DNA of 64,000 nt from Cyanobacteriota bacterium (GTDB lineage Bacteria > Cyanobacteriota > Cyanobacteriia > PCC-6307 > Cyanobiaceae), in contig JAPLIB010000093.1 of assembly GCA_026389335.1 (NCBI GenBank), positions 1-64,000 of the forward strand, in the 5' to 3' direction. The translations under genes and the position numbers were made by a program. How positions within the stretch are numbered: position 1 is the stretch's first letter; each line of letters begins with the position of its first letter. The notes beneath the pieces were generated by a model. It did not search any database and had not been told where the DNA came from. It worked only from the letters and a program-made list of their open reading frames with translations. Below are positions 1 to 10,240 of the stretch, piece after piece.

Positions 1-135
1 ACGAGACAAATTCACGAAAAAGTGCCGAAATCGAGCCTTCTGCTGGGAGGTACAGCCAACGATCGACCGAAAACAGGAAGAAATCAGTTGTAGCTGTGGA
101 AAACTGATGCTGCGAGATGGTTTTTCTGCAAACTC

Positions 136-273
136 TTAGGGCGGTGAGGCTGGTGGCGTGCCCTCGCTCCAGAGGGCGGCGATGCCCACCGGCGTGGCAT
201 GCCAGATGAAGCTGGAGGTGCTGCCGATCGAAGGTTCCTTGAGGGCCTCTTCCAGCAGTTCGCGGATCGCCAT
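136..273 (-). CDS. Possible small protein (45 aa), function unknown
   Basis: A short frame begins at an ATG and ends at TAA just before a pyrimidine-rich stretch. The first half (AIRELLEEALKEPSIGS) reads like an amphipathic helix. The end is proline-rich (PPASPP). The frame stays open upstream of the ATG to about position 370, so it could be the tail of a longer or decayed gene. No family was recognised. It is divergent from the glycosyltransferase gene, with nothing that ties the two together. It may be chance in this high-GC DNA. Confidence 0.2.
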   Translation of the reverse strand: MAIRELLEEALKEPSIGSTSSFIWHATPVGIAALWSEGTPPASPP

Positions 274-392
274 CGGTTGCCGGCCTTCGCCCTGATCCAG
301 GTGGCCACAGCATCGGCAGGCTGGACCGGCAGGGCAATTGGCTGAGAGTTTTCGTGATGTGGCCCCCTACGGTGACCTCCTACGGAGGAGCC

Positions 393-1607
393 ATGAGCGC
401 GCTGCCGAGCCCGATCGCCTTAGTGCATGAGTGGTTCTCGCCCCGCTCGCTGGGCGGAGCGGAGCAGGTGGTGCGCCAACTGGACGCCATGCTCAGCGCT
501 GTCGGCCGGCAGCCCCAGCTCCATGCCCTGGTCGATGGGGAAAGCCGCCAGGCCGGCAGCTGGCTGGCGGGCCGGCAGGTGCACACCAGCTTCATCCAGC
601 GGCTGCCCTGGGGCGTGAGCCACGTGCAGCAGTATCTGCCGCTACTGCCTTTGGCAATCGAGCAGCTCGATCTGGCTGCCTATCCCCTGGTGTTGAGCAG
701 CAACCACCTGGTGGCCAAAGGGGTATTGACCGGCCCGGACCAGCTGCATGTCAGCTATGTACACACACCGGTGCGCTACGCCTGGGACCAGATGCATCCC
801 TATCTGGCCAGCTCCAGCCTGGCCCGGGGCCCCCTGGGTCCACTGGTGAGGCTGCAGCTGCATCACCTGCGCCAATGGGATGCGATCAGCAGCCTGCGAG
901 TGGATGCCTTGGTGGCCAACTCCCGCTTCACCGCCCGGCGCATCTGGCGCTGCTGGCGGCGGCAGGCCCGGGTGGTGCATCCGCCGGTGGCGGTGGAGCG
1001 CTTCCGCTGGGATCAACCCCGCGACGACGTCTACCTGAGCCTCTGCCGTCTGGTGCCGAACAAGCGGGTTGATGTGGTGGTGGAAGCGTTCAACCGCACG
1101 GGCCTGCCCCTGGTGGTGATCGGCGACGGCCCCGAGCGACAACGGCTGGAGGCCCTGGCCGGACCTCAGATCCGCTTTCTGGGGCGCTGCTCCGATGACG
1201 AGGTGACCCAGTGGATGCAGCGCTGCCGCGCCTACGTCTATGCCGGGCTGGAGGATTTCGGCATTGCTCCGGTGGAGGCGATGGCCGCCGGTGCGCCGGT
1301 GATCGGCTATGGCGCCGGCGGTCTGTGCGACAGCGTGCGCTGCCTGGCCCAGGGCGCTAGCCAACCCACCGGGCTGCTGTTTGCGGAACAGACCGCCGCC
1401 TCCCTGGCGGCGGCGCTGGAACATTTTGAGTCCGGCCGACTGTGGCGAGCCCTGCCGGCCGAAGCCCAGCGCAGCTGGGCCGAGAACTTCTCTCCTGCCC
1501 GCTTCGAGCAGCGCCTGCTGCCCCTGCTGGAGCACCTGTGGGAGGCCCATCAGGCGCGGCTACGGCGAACAAGCGCCCCCCTGGATCTGAGGGGGCCACT
1601 GGCATGA
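393..1607 (+). CDS. GT4-family glycosyltransferase (404 aa)
   Basis: A retaining glycosyltransferase of the GT-B fold (family GT4), expected to transfer a sugar from a nucleotide sugar to a lipid-linked or polysaccharide acceptor at the cytoplasmic membrane. The N-terminus has the acceptor-domain motif HEWFSPRSLGGAEQ. The C-terminal half has VVIGDGPER and the EX7E signature EDFGIAPVE followed by AMAAGAPVIGYGAGG. The ATG at 393 is preferred over the in-frame one at 354 because GGAGGA lies directly upstream and the family domain starts there. A sugar-phosphate transferase follows 65 bp downstream on the same strand, which points to exopolysaccharide or O-antigen synthesis. The exact sugar cannot be read from the sequence. 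Confidence 0.92.
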   Translation: MSALPSPIALVHEWFSPRSLGGAEQVVRQLDAMLSAVGRQPQLHALVDGESRQAGSWLAGRQVHTSFIQRLPWGVSHVQQYLPLLPLAIEQLDLAAYPLVLSSNHLVAKGVLTGPDQLHVSYVHTPVRYAWDQMHPYLASSSLARGPLGPLVRLQLHHLRQWDAISSLRVDALVANSRFTARRIWRCWRRQARVVHPPVAVERFRWDQPRDDVYLSLCRLVPNKRVDVVVEAFNRTGLPLVVIGDGPERQRLEALAGPQIRFLGRCSDDEVTQWMQRCRAYVYAGLEDFGIAPVEAMAAGAPVIGYGAGGLCDSVRCLAQGASQPTGLLFAEQTAASLAAALEHFESGRLWRALPAEAQRSWAENFSPARFEQRLLPLLEHLWEAHQARLRRTSAPLDLRGPLA

Positions 1608-1672
1608 GTGACCCCAAAGGCTGGAGTCCCAGTGAGACAGGTCCTTAGATTTCAGCATCGGCTGGGGGTCTG

Positions 1673-2497
1673 ATGATTGCTGCGCCAGGACAGGCCTCAA
1701 CCCCTGCGAACAACCCCTTACGGCCTGCCTTTGAACCCCGGCCTGCGCTTGAACTCCCGTCTGCCCGTGGACGCCGCCGCCCCGCCCCCCTTGCCCGGAC
1801 GCCCTTGATTTCCGTCGCTTCGTTGCCGTTGCTCACGCCAACCCCGACGGCAGAACAGCTGATCGAGTTGCAGTCGCGGCGGGCACGCACCTTCAAGCGC
1901 AGCGGCGACATCATCTTCTCGCTCGCGGCCCTCACCCTCGGCGCCCCCCTGTTTCTGGCCCTGGGAGTGCTGGTCAAGCTCAGCTCACGCGGTCCGGTGT
2001 TCTATGTGCAGCAGCGGGTGGGCCGCGACTATCGCAGCTTCGGTTGTATCAAGTTCCGCACGATGCGCCGCGATGCGGACAAGGTGCTCAGTGCCCTGCT
2101 GCTCAGTTCCCCGGACCTGGAAGAAGAGTTCCGCAACGATTTCAAGCTCAAAAACGATCCCCGCATCACCCGGCTGGGTAAGTTTCTGCGCCGCTCCAGC
2201 CTCGATGAACTGCCCCAGTTCCTCAATGTGTTGCGCGGTGAAATGAGCCTGGTGGGGCCGCGCCCCATCGTGCGCAAGGAACTGCCCCGCTACGGCGTGC
2301 GCATGGATGAAGTGCTGGCGGTGCGGCCCGGCCTCTCGGGACTGTGGCAGGTGTCTGGCCGCAACAATCTCAGCTACGAGGAGCGGGTGGAACTGGATGT
2401 GCGCTATGCCCGCCATCGCAGCGTGCTGATGGATCTCACGATCATCTTCAAAACCATTGCGGTGATCCTTGATCCCCGTGATCGTGGCGCCTACTGA
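1673..2497 (+). CDS. Polyprenyl-phosphate sugar-1-phosphate transferase (WcaJ/RfbP type, 274 aa)
   Basis: Bacterial sugar transferase that moves a sugar-1-phosphate onto undecaprenyl phosphate, the first step of exopolysaccharide repeat-unit assembly. About 80 low-complexity N-terminal residues are followed by a membrane segment (IIFSLAALTLGAPLFLAL) and then the catalytic domain: KFRTMRRDAD, RRSSLDELPQFLNVL, GEMSLVGPRP and RPGLSGLWQVSGRN. It is the short single-membrane-domain form, without the extra N-terminal transmembrane block of full-length WcaJ. It probably works with the glycosyltransferase upstream. The start at 1673 is the first ATG; the proline-rich leader is poorly conserved in such proteins, so a later start is possible. 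Confidence 0.93.
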   Translation: MIAAPGQASTPANNPLRPAFEPRPALELPSARGRRRPAPLARTPLISVASLPLLTPTPTAEQLIELQSRRARTFKRSGDIIFSLAALTLGAPLFLALGVLVKLSSRGPVFYVQQRVGRDYRSFGCIKFRTMRRDADKVLSALLLSSPDLEEEFRNDFKLKNDPRITRLGKFLRRSSLDELPQFLNVLRGEMSLVGPRPIVRKELPRYGVRMDEVLAVRPGLSGLWQVSGRNNLSYEERVELDVRYARHRSVLMDLTIIFKTIAVILDPRDRGAY

Positions 2498-2905
2498 AAC
2501 GATTCCCCGGCTTTCCACTTTCTAGCTGCACTTGCCAAGTCAATCTCTCAGCTGCTTGTTGGACTTGATGCGCAATTCCTGGTATTGGTGATGAACGTGC
2601 GATCATTACCGGGATCTGTATCAGCCTGGTCTGATCCAGTTTGCCGATGCCAATTGGCCGATGCCACCAATCCTGGCAGCAGGATCATGATTTTCATGGA
2701 GAGCGGACGTCTTGATTCCGCCGCTGCCACGGTGGCCTGCCATTTCCATTCCAGAAAGAAATGCGCCCCCATCACAATCAATCCATTCCTCAGCGGCTTT
2801 CCCTGGCCTGATCGAACGTTCTGGGTCATCGGGGTGAACCTGCTGCACCAGCACCGTATCCATCCTCGATTCGGCTGAGAAACCTCATCACCATCCAGGC
2901 AGCCT
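2498..2905. other. Intergenic stretch, no gene supported
   Basis: About 400 bp between two convergent genes (sugar transferase and cobD). Open frames exist on both strands but none shows a ribosome-binding site, a motif or protein-like composition. No clear terminator hairpin with a T-run was seen. Confidence 0.6.
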
Positions 2906-3952
2906 TCAGCTCAGAGGCAGCACCAGCCCACTGGCCAGTAGCCAGATCCACTCCAGCCTGGAGCTGAGCCTGAGAATCCGTTGCACGGCTTCGCCATCCG
3001 CGGCTGGATGCAAAGGTGCCAGCAGCGGCTTGATTTTCAATCCATCCGCATAGCGATTGGTGCCGCCCAGCCGAACCCCGGCCGCCAGGGCATAGGCCGC
3101 CTGGGAGACACCGGCATTGGGGGAAGGATCACTCGCCCCCTGCTCCAGGGCGCCGCAGAACCAGGCCAGGGTGCGGCCCGGCCGGGCCGCCGCCAGAGGC
3201 AGGCCCAGGGCCACCAAGCGACAGGGCAACCAGGTGAGCAGATCGTCCAGCCGCGCTCCGGCCGTCCCCAGCCAGGCCAGGCGACCGTGGCGATAGCCCA
3301 GCATCGAATCGAGGGTGCTCGCCGCCTTGAAGCCCCAGGCCAGGGCCAAGGGGCCGGGATAGGCCAGCTCAACCCCCTGGGGCAGCAACGTCAGCGGTTC
3401 AAATGCCAGGGGAGCAGCACCCCACAGGGCAGCCCCCACCAGCATCCAGAACAGCGGTGCGAACAGGCCATCCACGGCGTTTTCACTGGCGGTTTCAGCC
3501 GCCGCCCTGAGAATTTCGCCGTTGTCGAGCCCACTCACCTCGCGGCCGACGATCCAGGCCAGGCGCTGCCGCGCCAGGGCCGTATCGGGCAGGGCCCTCA
3601 ACACATCTTCCACCGCCTGCTCCAAGCTGCGGCCGGCCAGGGCACTGGCGAGGCCGAGCAGCAGCAAAGGCAGGCCCAGCAGGGGCCAGGCCAGGGCCAG
3701 GCACTCCACGGCCCACCCCGCCAGGAGGCTGGCGCCCACTACCAACAGGGTGATCAGGCCCCCGGCCAGTCGTAACCGCAGTGGCTGGTCGCCAGCCCAG
3801 GCTTCAGCCCAGCGGCGCAGCTGCGTGATGGCAGCCCCCATGAGTTGGACCGGATGAATCAACCCATGGGGATCGCCCAGCAAGCGGTCGAGGCCGCAGG
3901 CCATGAGCACCAGCAGCCAACATTGCAGCGGCGGCACCAGGGGCTGTATCAA
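2906..3952 (-). CDS. cobD: Adenosylcobinamide-phosphate synthase CbiB/CobD (348 aa)
   Basis: Integral membrane enzyme of cobalamin biosynthesis that attaches the aminopropanol(-phosphate) arm to adenosylcobyric acid. Family motifs visible are DRLLGDPHGLIHPVQLMG at the N-terminus, GREVSGLDNGEILRAAAETASENAVDG in the centre (residues near 130-160) and the late PNAGVSQAAYALAAGVRLGGTN segment. Several hydrophobic helices lie between. Length is normal for the family. It is 37 bp from the end of ilvC and on the same strand, so the two may be cotranscribed although the pathways are unrelated. In picocyanobacteria this pathway usually makes pseudocobalamin; the sequence itself does not show which lower ligand is used. 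Confidence 0.95.
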   Translation of the reverse strand: MIQPLVPPLQCWLLVLMACGLDRLLGDPHGLIHPVQLMGAAITQLRRWAEAWAGDQPLRLRLAGGLITLLVVGASLLAGWAVECLALAWPLLGLPLLLLGLASALAGRSLEQAVEDVLRALPDTALARQRLAWIVGREVSGLDNGEILRAAAETASENAVDGLFAPLFWMLVGAALWGAAPLAFEPLTLLPQGVELAYPGPLALAWGFKAASTLDSMLGYRHGRLAWLGTAGARLDDLLTWLPCRLVALGLPLAAARPGRTLAWFCGALEQGASDPSPNAGVSQAAYALAAGVRLGGTNRYADGLKIKPLLAPLHPAADGEAVQRILRLSSRLEWIWLLASGLVLPLS

Positions 3953-3989
3953 GGCCGCCTCCTGGTACCGCTGGCTGGCAACGACGCGA

Positions 3990-5015
<1,026 letters not shown>

Positions 5016-5120
5016 CTACCCAAGTGCCGGAGCGCTCCAGGGCAGGTTCGCACCGGGCTGTGGCTCCGGCCAGACGCCTCCTGACATCATCGCTGAATAG
5101 AAGCTTGCCGATCCGCTGCG

Positions 5121-5627
5121 ATGCCCCTCCCCGTTGCCAATGATCCCGCCGCCCTGTTCGAGGCCCACATGCGGGCCGAGCTGGAGGCGGATCTGGACAG
5201 CACCATGGCCACGATGGTGGCCGAGCCCCACCTGCTCAACCTGGCCTCCGGCACTGGCGGCACGGGTCATGAGGGCGTGAAGGAGTTCTACGCCACCCGC
5301 CTGATCGGTCAGTTCTTTCCGCCGGATGTGGAGTTCATCCCGATCTCCCGCACGGTGGCTGATGATCGACTGGTGGATGAGATGGTGATCCGTTTCACCC
5401 ACACCGAAACGATCGGCCACCTGCTGCCAGGGGTGGCACCCACCGGCCGGCGGGTGGAGATGGCCCTGGTGGTGATCGTGGGCGTGAAGGCAGGCAAGGT
5501 GGCCTACGAGCACATCTACTGGGATCAGGCCGGTCTGCTGGCCCAGCTGGGCCTGCTCGATCCGGCCGGCCTGCCGATCGCGCCCAACACGGCCTCCCAG
5601 TTGTTGGCGTTCACCGGCAAGGGCTGA
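5121..5627 (+). CDS. NTF2-like / SnoaL-type protein (168 aa)
   Basis: A small alpha+beta barrel protein of the NTF2/SnoaL superfamily, inferred from the overall pattern: an N-terminal helix (ALFEAHMRAELEADLDSTMATM), a GHEGVKEFYATRLIGQ segment and alternating strands ending in AYEHIYWDQAGLLAQLGLL. The last motif is typical of polyketide-cyclase-like ester cyclases. The ligand or reaction is unknown. It is divergent from ilvC and convergent with a second, unrelated-looking NTF2-like gene. Members of this fold are often stress- or redox-associated in cyanobacteria, but nothing in the sequence proves that here. Confidence 0.8.
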   Translation: MPLPVANDPAALFEAHMRAELEADLDSTMATMVAEPHLLNLASGTGGTGHEGVKEFYATRLIGQFFPPDVEFIPISRTVADDRLVDEMVIRFTHTETIGHLLPGVAPTGRRVEMALVVIVGVKAGKVAYEHIYWDQAGLLAQLGLLDPAGLPIAPNTASQLLAFTGKG

Positions 5628-5665
5628 ACCTCCCCCCGGGCCGAATCAGGGAATGGGCTGGGACG

Positions 5666-6052
5666 CTAGAAGCGATCGGTGTGGTGATGCACCACGCGCC
5701 ACTGGCCCGCTTCCTTGCGGAAGATCGTGGTGGCGCGGATGTCCGCCGTGATCACCTCGCCGGCTTTGGTCATGCCGCGGGTGCGCTCCACACACACCAG
5801 ATAGCCCATCTCCGGGGTTTCGACGAAGCGGCGCTCATCGGCCACCAGGTTGCCCTCGAAGCCCATGGCGGACTCCTTGGTGAACTCCTCCATCACCGCT
5901 CCGCGCCCCGTGCAGATGACACCCATGGGGCCCAGATGGCTGATATCGTCCGCGTCCGACCAGATGGCTGAGAAGGCGGAGGCATCACCGGCCAGCAGGC
6001 GGTTGCCGGCCGCATAGAAGGCGTCGGCGGCTGCTTCGAGGGTGGTGGGCAT
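5666..6052 (-). CDS. NTF2-like protein, DUF4440/SnoaL_3 type (128 aa)
   Basis: Second NTF2-superfamily protein, of the compact SnoaL_3/DUF4440 kind. Diagnostic features are AADAFYAAGNRLLAGDASAFSAIWS at the N-terminus, the central DISHLGPMGVICTGRGAVMEEF and the terminal RKEAGQWRVVHHHTDRF, which closes most proteins of this group. The function is unknown; such proteins are usually small-molecule-binding or calcium/calmodulin-kinase-association-like barrels. The start at 6052 is preferred, with an alternative ATG nine codons upstream at 6079. It lies tail to tail with the other NTF2-like gene. Confidence 0.82.
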   Translation of the reverse strand: MPTTLEAAADAFYAAGNRLLAGDASAFSAIWSDADDISHLGPMGVICTGRGAVMEEFTKESAMGFEGNLVADERRFVETPEMGYLVCVERTRGMTKAGEVITADIRATTIFRKEAGQWRVVHHHTDRF

Positions 6053-6298
6053 GGAGTGGGCTGCAAGGCAAAGGTTCATGCCTTGGTGCTTCCCGGAACC
6101 GTTGAGGTGCCAGAGGGGGCGAGGTCCGCTGATCGGAACCGATCGCCCAGGACGGAGTCAGACTCCAGGGCAGCACCATGACTGGATCAAGGTAACCGCT
6201 AGGGACCCCCGAGAAGCCACCCAGGCTGGGCTTAACCCAGGCGCTGGCGCAGCAGGAACCTGCGGCCGGGTTTCCGGAGGGGAGGCGCTCAGGCCGGC

Positions 6299-6901
6299 TC
6301 AGGCCTCGCTGGGATGGGCGATCACCCGGTCGATCAAGCCGTACTCCACCGCTTCGGCAGCGCTGAGGAAGTAGTCGCGATCGGTGTCCTTGGTGATCTT
6401 CGCCAGCTCCTGGCCGGTCATGTCGGCCATGCTCTGGTTGAGCATGTCCTTGATGCGCAGAATCTCGCGGGCCTCGATTTCGATGTCACTGGCCTGGCGT
6501 TGACTGGTGCCGCCCAGGGGCTGGTGAATCATGATGCGGCTGTGGGGCAAGGCCAGCCGCTTGCCCTTGGTACCGGCGGTCAGCAGGAAGGCCCCCATGG
6601 AGGCGGCCAGGCCGACACAGATGGTCACCACGTCACTCTTGACGTACTGCATCGTGTCAAAGATGGCCAGGCCGGCGGTCACCGAGCCGCCAGGGGAGTT
6701 GATGTAGAGATAGATCGGCTTTGAGCTGTCATCCGAGTCGAGGTACAGCATCTGAGCCACCAGGCTGTTGGCGATGCTGTCGGTCACTTCCTGGCCGAGG
6801 AACAGAATCCGCTCGACGCCCAGACGGGTGTAAATGTCGACCCAGCGCTCGTACTGGCTGCCAGGAAGGCGATAGGGAACGCTGGGGGTGCCGATGGGCA
6901 T
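6299..6901 (-). CDS. clpP: ATP-dependent Clp protease proteolytic subunit ClpP (200 aa)
   Basis: Serine peptidase subunit of the Clp protease. The catalytic triad is complete: Ser101 in [11 protein letters not shown], His126 in IMIHQP and Asp176 in DTDRDYFLS. The N-terminus [20 protein letters not shown] is that of the cyanobacterial ClpP3-type subunit, which forms a mixed core with ClpR. The clpR gene lies directly upstream on the same strand, separated by 64 bp that contain a short hairpin (roughly 6949-6970), so the two subunits are probably made from one transcript and assemble together. Confidence 0.97.
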   Translation of the reverse strand: MPIGTPSVPYRLPGSQYERWVDIYTRLGVERILFLGQEVTDSIANSLVAQMLYLDSDDSSKPIYLYINSPGGSVTAGLAIFDTMQYVKSDVVTICVGLAASMGAFLLTAGTKGKRLALPHSRIMIHQPLGGTSQRQASDIEIEAREILRIKDMLNQSMADMTGQELAKITKDTDRDYFLSAAEAVEYGLIDRVIAHPSEA

Positions 6902-6965
6902 GGGTCTTGCTGGTGGGGCGGTGAGGGCTGGTGGGGGAAAGAAAGGTGCTGAGCCCGCTGGGGAC

Positions 6966-7655
6966 TCAGCCGATGCCGGCGGCCGTGGCCACTGGAGCAG
7001 GCAGATCCTTGCGGCTGTTGAGCACCCGGTCGATCAGGCCGTAGGTCTTGGCTTCCTCCGCCGTCAGATAGGTCATGCGGTCAGAGTCGCGGGAGAGATC
7101 TTCGATGCTCCTGCCGGTGTTCTCTGACAGCATCTCCAACATGGTGTGCTTGTTGTGCAGCACTTCCTTGGCCCGGATCTGGATGTCGCTGGCCTGGCCC
7201 CGGGCGCCGCTGCGGGGCTGGTGCAGCACGATTGAGGCATGGGGCAGGGCAGCTCGCTGGCCCTTGGTGCCGGCACTGAGGATCATGGCGGCAGTGCCCA
7301 TGGCCTGACCAATGCAGATGGTGTGCACCGGCGGCTTCACGTAACGCAGCGTGTCGCAGATGGCGAATGCTTCGGTTTCAAAGCCGATCGCATCGCCCGA
7401 ATACCAGCTGGTACCAGTGGAGTTGATGTAAAAAAAGATCGGCTTCTCCGGATTGTCGAATTCCAGATAAAGCAACTGGGCAATGATCAACTCAGTTACG
7501 TCGATGCCCATCTGACGCTTGGCTTCGTCATCAGAGAACAGGGGCAACCCCAGATAGACGATCCGCTCCTTCAGCAGCAGCGAGGGCAGATCGGGGGGTG
7601 GGGTGCGCATCACGGCGGAATCGCCGTAGTAGGGGGCCGACACCGTCATCCGCAC
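6966..7655 (-). CDS. clpR: ClpR, inactive ClpP paralog (229 aa)
   Basis: Clp core subunit without proteolytic activity. It keeps the ClpP fold and the N-terminus typical of cyanobacterial ClpR ([29 protein letters not shown]). In the segment [15 protein letters not shown], glycine (about residue 120) occupies the position of the nucleophilic serine. The aspartate position is also changed (DSDRMTYLT), while the histidine is retained in IVLHQP. Family knowledge: ClpR subunits form a heptameric ring with ClpP3 in Synechococcus. Cotranscription with the downstream clpP is likely. Confidence 0.95.
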   Translation of the reverse strand: MRMTVSAPYYGDSAVMRTPPPDLPSLLLKERIVYLGLPLFSDDEAKRQMGIDVTELIIAQLLYLEFDNPEKPIFFYINSTGTSWYSGDAIGFETEAFAICDTLRYVKPPVHTICIGQAMGTAAMILSAGTKGQRAALPHASIVLHQPRSGARGQASDIQIRAKEVLHNKHTMLEMLSENTGRSIEDLSRDSDRMTYLTAEEAKTYGLIDRVLNSRKDLPAPVATAAGIG

Positions 7656-7680
7656 ACATCATCAGGCTTGGAACCGGAGC

Positions 7681-8898
7681 CTAGCTGGCTCCGGGAGGCA
7701 GCGGTTCCTGCGGGCTGGTGGGTTTGCCTCCTACAGCCCGGGCAGCGGACTTGCCCTGGGCTTTGGCGGACGGTGACTCCAGGCCCTTGATGGCAGGGCT
7801 GTCGGCCCCCTTGTCGCCGCTTTTTTCGCTGGGGCCCTTCTCACAGCGGGCGAAGACGATGCGGCCAGTGGGGGTCTGCAAGGCTCCGGTGATGGTGACG
7901 GCGAGCCGCTCGCCGATGCGGCGACGGGCATCTTCCACCACCACCATGGTGCCGTCCTCCAGATAGCCCACCCCCTGATCGGCCTCCTTGCCCTCGCGCA
8001 CGATCTTGAGCTGCAGGTCATCGCCGGGCCGGACCTCCGGCCGCAGGGCAATCACCAATTCGCTGAGGTTCATCACCTTGAGCTCCTGAACCTCAGCCAC
8101 CTTGGCCAGGTTGTAGTCGGCGGTGAGCAGGGTGCCGCCGGTGTCAGCGGTGAGCTTGAGCAGCTTGTCGTCGGCGCCATTGCCCTCATAACGGGTGCTG
8201 TTCACCACCAGCCGGCGTCCGTACTGGGCGCGCAACTCCGACAGCAACTTGAGGCCGCGGCGGCCCTTACCCCGCTTCTCGGCATTGGCTGAATCGGCAA
8301 GCGCCTGGAGTTCGTCGATCACAGCCTGGGCCACAATCACCTGCCCTTCCAGCAAACCCGAGGCGAGCAGCCCGCGAATGCGGCCGTCGATGATCACGCT
8401 GGTGTCGAGGATCTTGGCGCTGGCTGGTTGCAGCACCCCTTCGGCCACCAGCAGAGCCTCGGTGCTGGAGGGATTGAACAGCCGCAGCAAGGTGCGTCCG
8501 TGGACTTCGGCCAGGTTGTAGCCCAGCACCCCAAAAAACACATTGCTCAGCACCGCCGCCAGCGGCTTGACCAGCACCACCTCCCAGGGCAGGGGCAGCA
8601 ACAGAATCGGCGCCAGCAACAGGTTGGCCACCAGCAGTCCCAGGATCAAGCCGACGGCGCGGCTCACCAGCAGGTCGGTGGGCATGCTGCGCACCTGGGC
8701 CATCAGCCGCCGGCGCAGCTGCTGGAACATGAAACCGGCGATCAGGCCGAAGAAGGCGCCGAAGCCCGCGAGCACGCCACGCAGACCCTCGAGGTTCGTC
8801 ACCTCCAGCAGCAGCTTCTCCGGCAGCAGGTCCACACCAAGCCAGCCGGTGGCCGCACCGGAGATCAGGAACAGCACCAGGATGAGGGTGTCCACCAT
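7681..8898 (-). CDS. PIN/TRAM domain membrane protein, YacL-like (405 aa)
   Basis: Predicted membrane-anchored ribonuclease-like protein. The N-terminal ~130 residues hold four hydrophobic helices (for example LILVLFLISGAATGWLG and LLLAPILLLPLPWEVVLV). Next is a PIN domain with its acidic residues in KILDTSVIIDGRI, VIDELQALAD and TLLTADYNLAKVA. A TRAM RNA-binding domain follows (GYLEDGTMVVVEDARRRIG, VTGALQTPTGRIVFA analogue) and a low-complexity tail of about 45 residues ends the protein. Homologs are universal in cyanobacteria and Firmicutes, but the substrate is unknown. It ends 25 bp before clpR starts and has the same orientation, so it may be the first gene of a three-gene unit. Confidence 0.93.
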   Translation of the reverse strand: MVDTLILVLFLISGAATGWLGVDLLPEKLLLEVTNLEGLRGVLAGFGAFFGLIAGFMFQQLRRRLMAQVRSMPTDLLVSRAVGLILGLLVANLLLAPILLLPLPWEVVLVKPLAAVLSNVFFGVLGYNLAEVHGRTLLRLFNPSSTEALLVAEGVLQPASAKILDTSVIIDGRIRGLLASGLLEGQVIVAQAVIDELQALADSANAEKRGKGRRGLKLLSELRAQYGRRLVVNSTRYEGNGADDKLLKLTADTGGTLLTADYNLAKVAEVQELKVMNLSELVIALRPEVRPGDDLQLKIVREGKEADQGVGYLEDGTMVVVEDARRRIGERLAVTITGALQTPTGRIVFARCEKGPSEKSGDKGADSPAIKGLESPSAKAQGKSAARAVGGKPTSPQEPLPPGAS

Positions 8899-8983
8899 GC
8901 CGGAATCGTGTGGTGGCCCATCACTTCAGCCCTGAAGCATGCCCGATCTGCAGCCGATTTACAGGCAGGGGTTACCGCCCGTG

Positions 8984-10240
8984 ATGGGACCCCCATCAGC
9001 TCGCGAGACGCTGCGCCCACCGCGCTCGGCCTATGTGCACATCCCCTTCTGCCATCGGCGCTGCTTCTACTGCGATTTCCCGGTGGTGCCCCTGGGTGAT
9101 CGGGCCGATGGCGCCGGCGGCAGCGGCAGCGCCTCGATCGCCGCCTACCTGGAGCTGCTGCAGCGCGAGATCAGCACAGCGCCGCCGGGTCCGCCCCTGT
9201 CCACCGTCTATCTGGGCGGCGGCACCCCCTCGATACTGAGCCCCGATCAGGTGGGCGCCCTGCTGATGGCCCTGACGCACCGCTATGGCCTGGCACCGGG
9301 AGCGGAGATCAGCCTGGAGATGGATCCGGCCAGTTTCGATCAGGCGCGTCTGGCTGGCTATCTGGCGGCGGGGATCAACCGCGTCAGTCTTGGGGGCCAG
9401 AGTTTCGATGACGCCGTGCTGGCGACTCTGGGGCGGCGCCATCGGCTGGCGGACCTGCTGCAGGCCACCGATTGGCTGCGGCGTGCCCAGGCCCGGGCTG
9501 AGTTGGCCAGCTGGAGCCTGGATCTGATTCAATCCCTGCCGGGGCAGGGGCTGGCCCATTGGCAGCAGCAACTGGATGCGGCCCTGGCGGAGCAGCCGCC
9601 CCACCTGTCGGTGTATGACCTGATCGTGGAGCCCGGCACCGTGTTCGAGCGCCGCCTGGGGCGGGGCGAGCTGGAGCTGCCGGATGAGGATCTGGCCGCC
9701 GATCTCATGGACCTCACCCAGCGGCAACTGAGCCAGGCTGGCTACGGCCACTATGAAATCTCCAACTACGCCCTGCCCGGCCACGCCTCCCGGCATAACC
9801 GCGTCTACTGGAGTGGCGCCGGCTGGTGGGGCTTCGGCATGGGGGCCACGGCGGCGCCCGATGGCATTCGCCAGGCGCGGCCTCGCACCCGGGAGGCCTA
9901 TGCCGCCTGGTTGGCAGCCCGGAGCGCCCCAGCCCCTGCACGGGACGCCACCGCAGGTGAGCCGGCAGCCACCCAGGGCATGGCGAGCGATGAGCGCTGG
10001 ATGGTGGGCCTGCGGCGGCGGGAAGGGGTGAATGCCAGGGAGCTGGCCGCCGCCGCCGGCCTGGACCCGTGGGAGCTGGTGGCGCTGCGTCAGGAACTGG
10101 CCGTTTTCGAGGAACGCGGCCTGTTGCTGGTGGAAGGGGATCGTTGGCGGTTGAGTGATCCAGCCGGCCTGGCCCTCAGCAATGCGGTGCTGCGGGAGCT
10201 GCTGGCCTGGTGGCCGGCTGGGACGGTCGCTGGGCGCTGA
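8984..10240 (+). CDS. hemW: Radical SAM protein HemW (heme chaperone / HemN-like, 418 aa)
   Basis: Radical SAM enzyme of the HemN/HemW family. The iron-sulfur cluster motif CxxxCxxC is seen as [13 protein letters not shown] close to the N-terminus. It is followed by [37 protein letters not shown] and [11 protein letters not shown], all family hallmarks. It has the shorter HemW form and lacks the N-terminal extension of oxygen-independent coproporphyrinogen oxidases, so heme insertion or trafficking is the likelier role. The ATG at 8984 places the start about 20 residues before the cluster, as usual; an upstream ATG at 8939 is possible. Its last 65 bp overlap the end of panB on the other strand. 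Confidence 0.93.
   Translation: MGPPSARETLRPPRSAYVHIPFCHRRCFYCDFPVVPLGDRADGAGGSGSASIAAYLELLQREISTAPPGPPLSTVYLGGGTPSILSPDQVGALLMALTHRYGLAPGAEISLEMDPASFDQARLAGYLAAGINRVSLGGQSFDDAVLATLGRRHRLADLLQATDWLRRAQARAELASWSLDLIQSLPGQGLAHWQQQLDAALAEQPPHLSVYDLIVEPGTVFERRLGRGELELPDEDLAADLMDLTQRQLSQAGYGHYEISNYALPGHASRHNRVYWSGAGWWGFGMGATAAPDGIRQARPRTREAYAAWLAARSAPAPARDATAGEPAATQGMASDERWMVGLRRREGVNARELAAAAGLDPWELVALRQELAVFEERGLLLVEGDRWRLSDPAGLALSNAVLRELLAWWPAGTVAGR

Noticed and set aside
642-1550. Long minus-strand frame (302 aa) opposite the GT4 glycosyltransferase
   Set aside because: Composition is rich in Gln/His/Gly with no motif; it is an antisense shadow of a gene with clear family motifs.
2498-2905. 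Cobalamin riboswitch near cobD
   Set aside because: The stretch lies downstream of cobD, not upstream, and no B12-box-like sequence was seen; the region before ilvC also lacks one.
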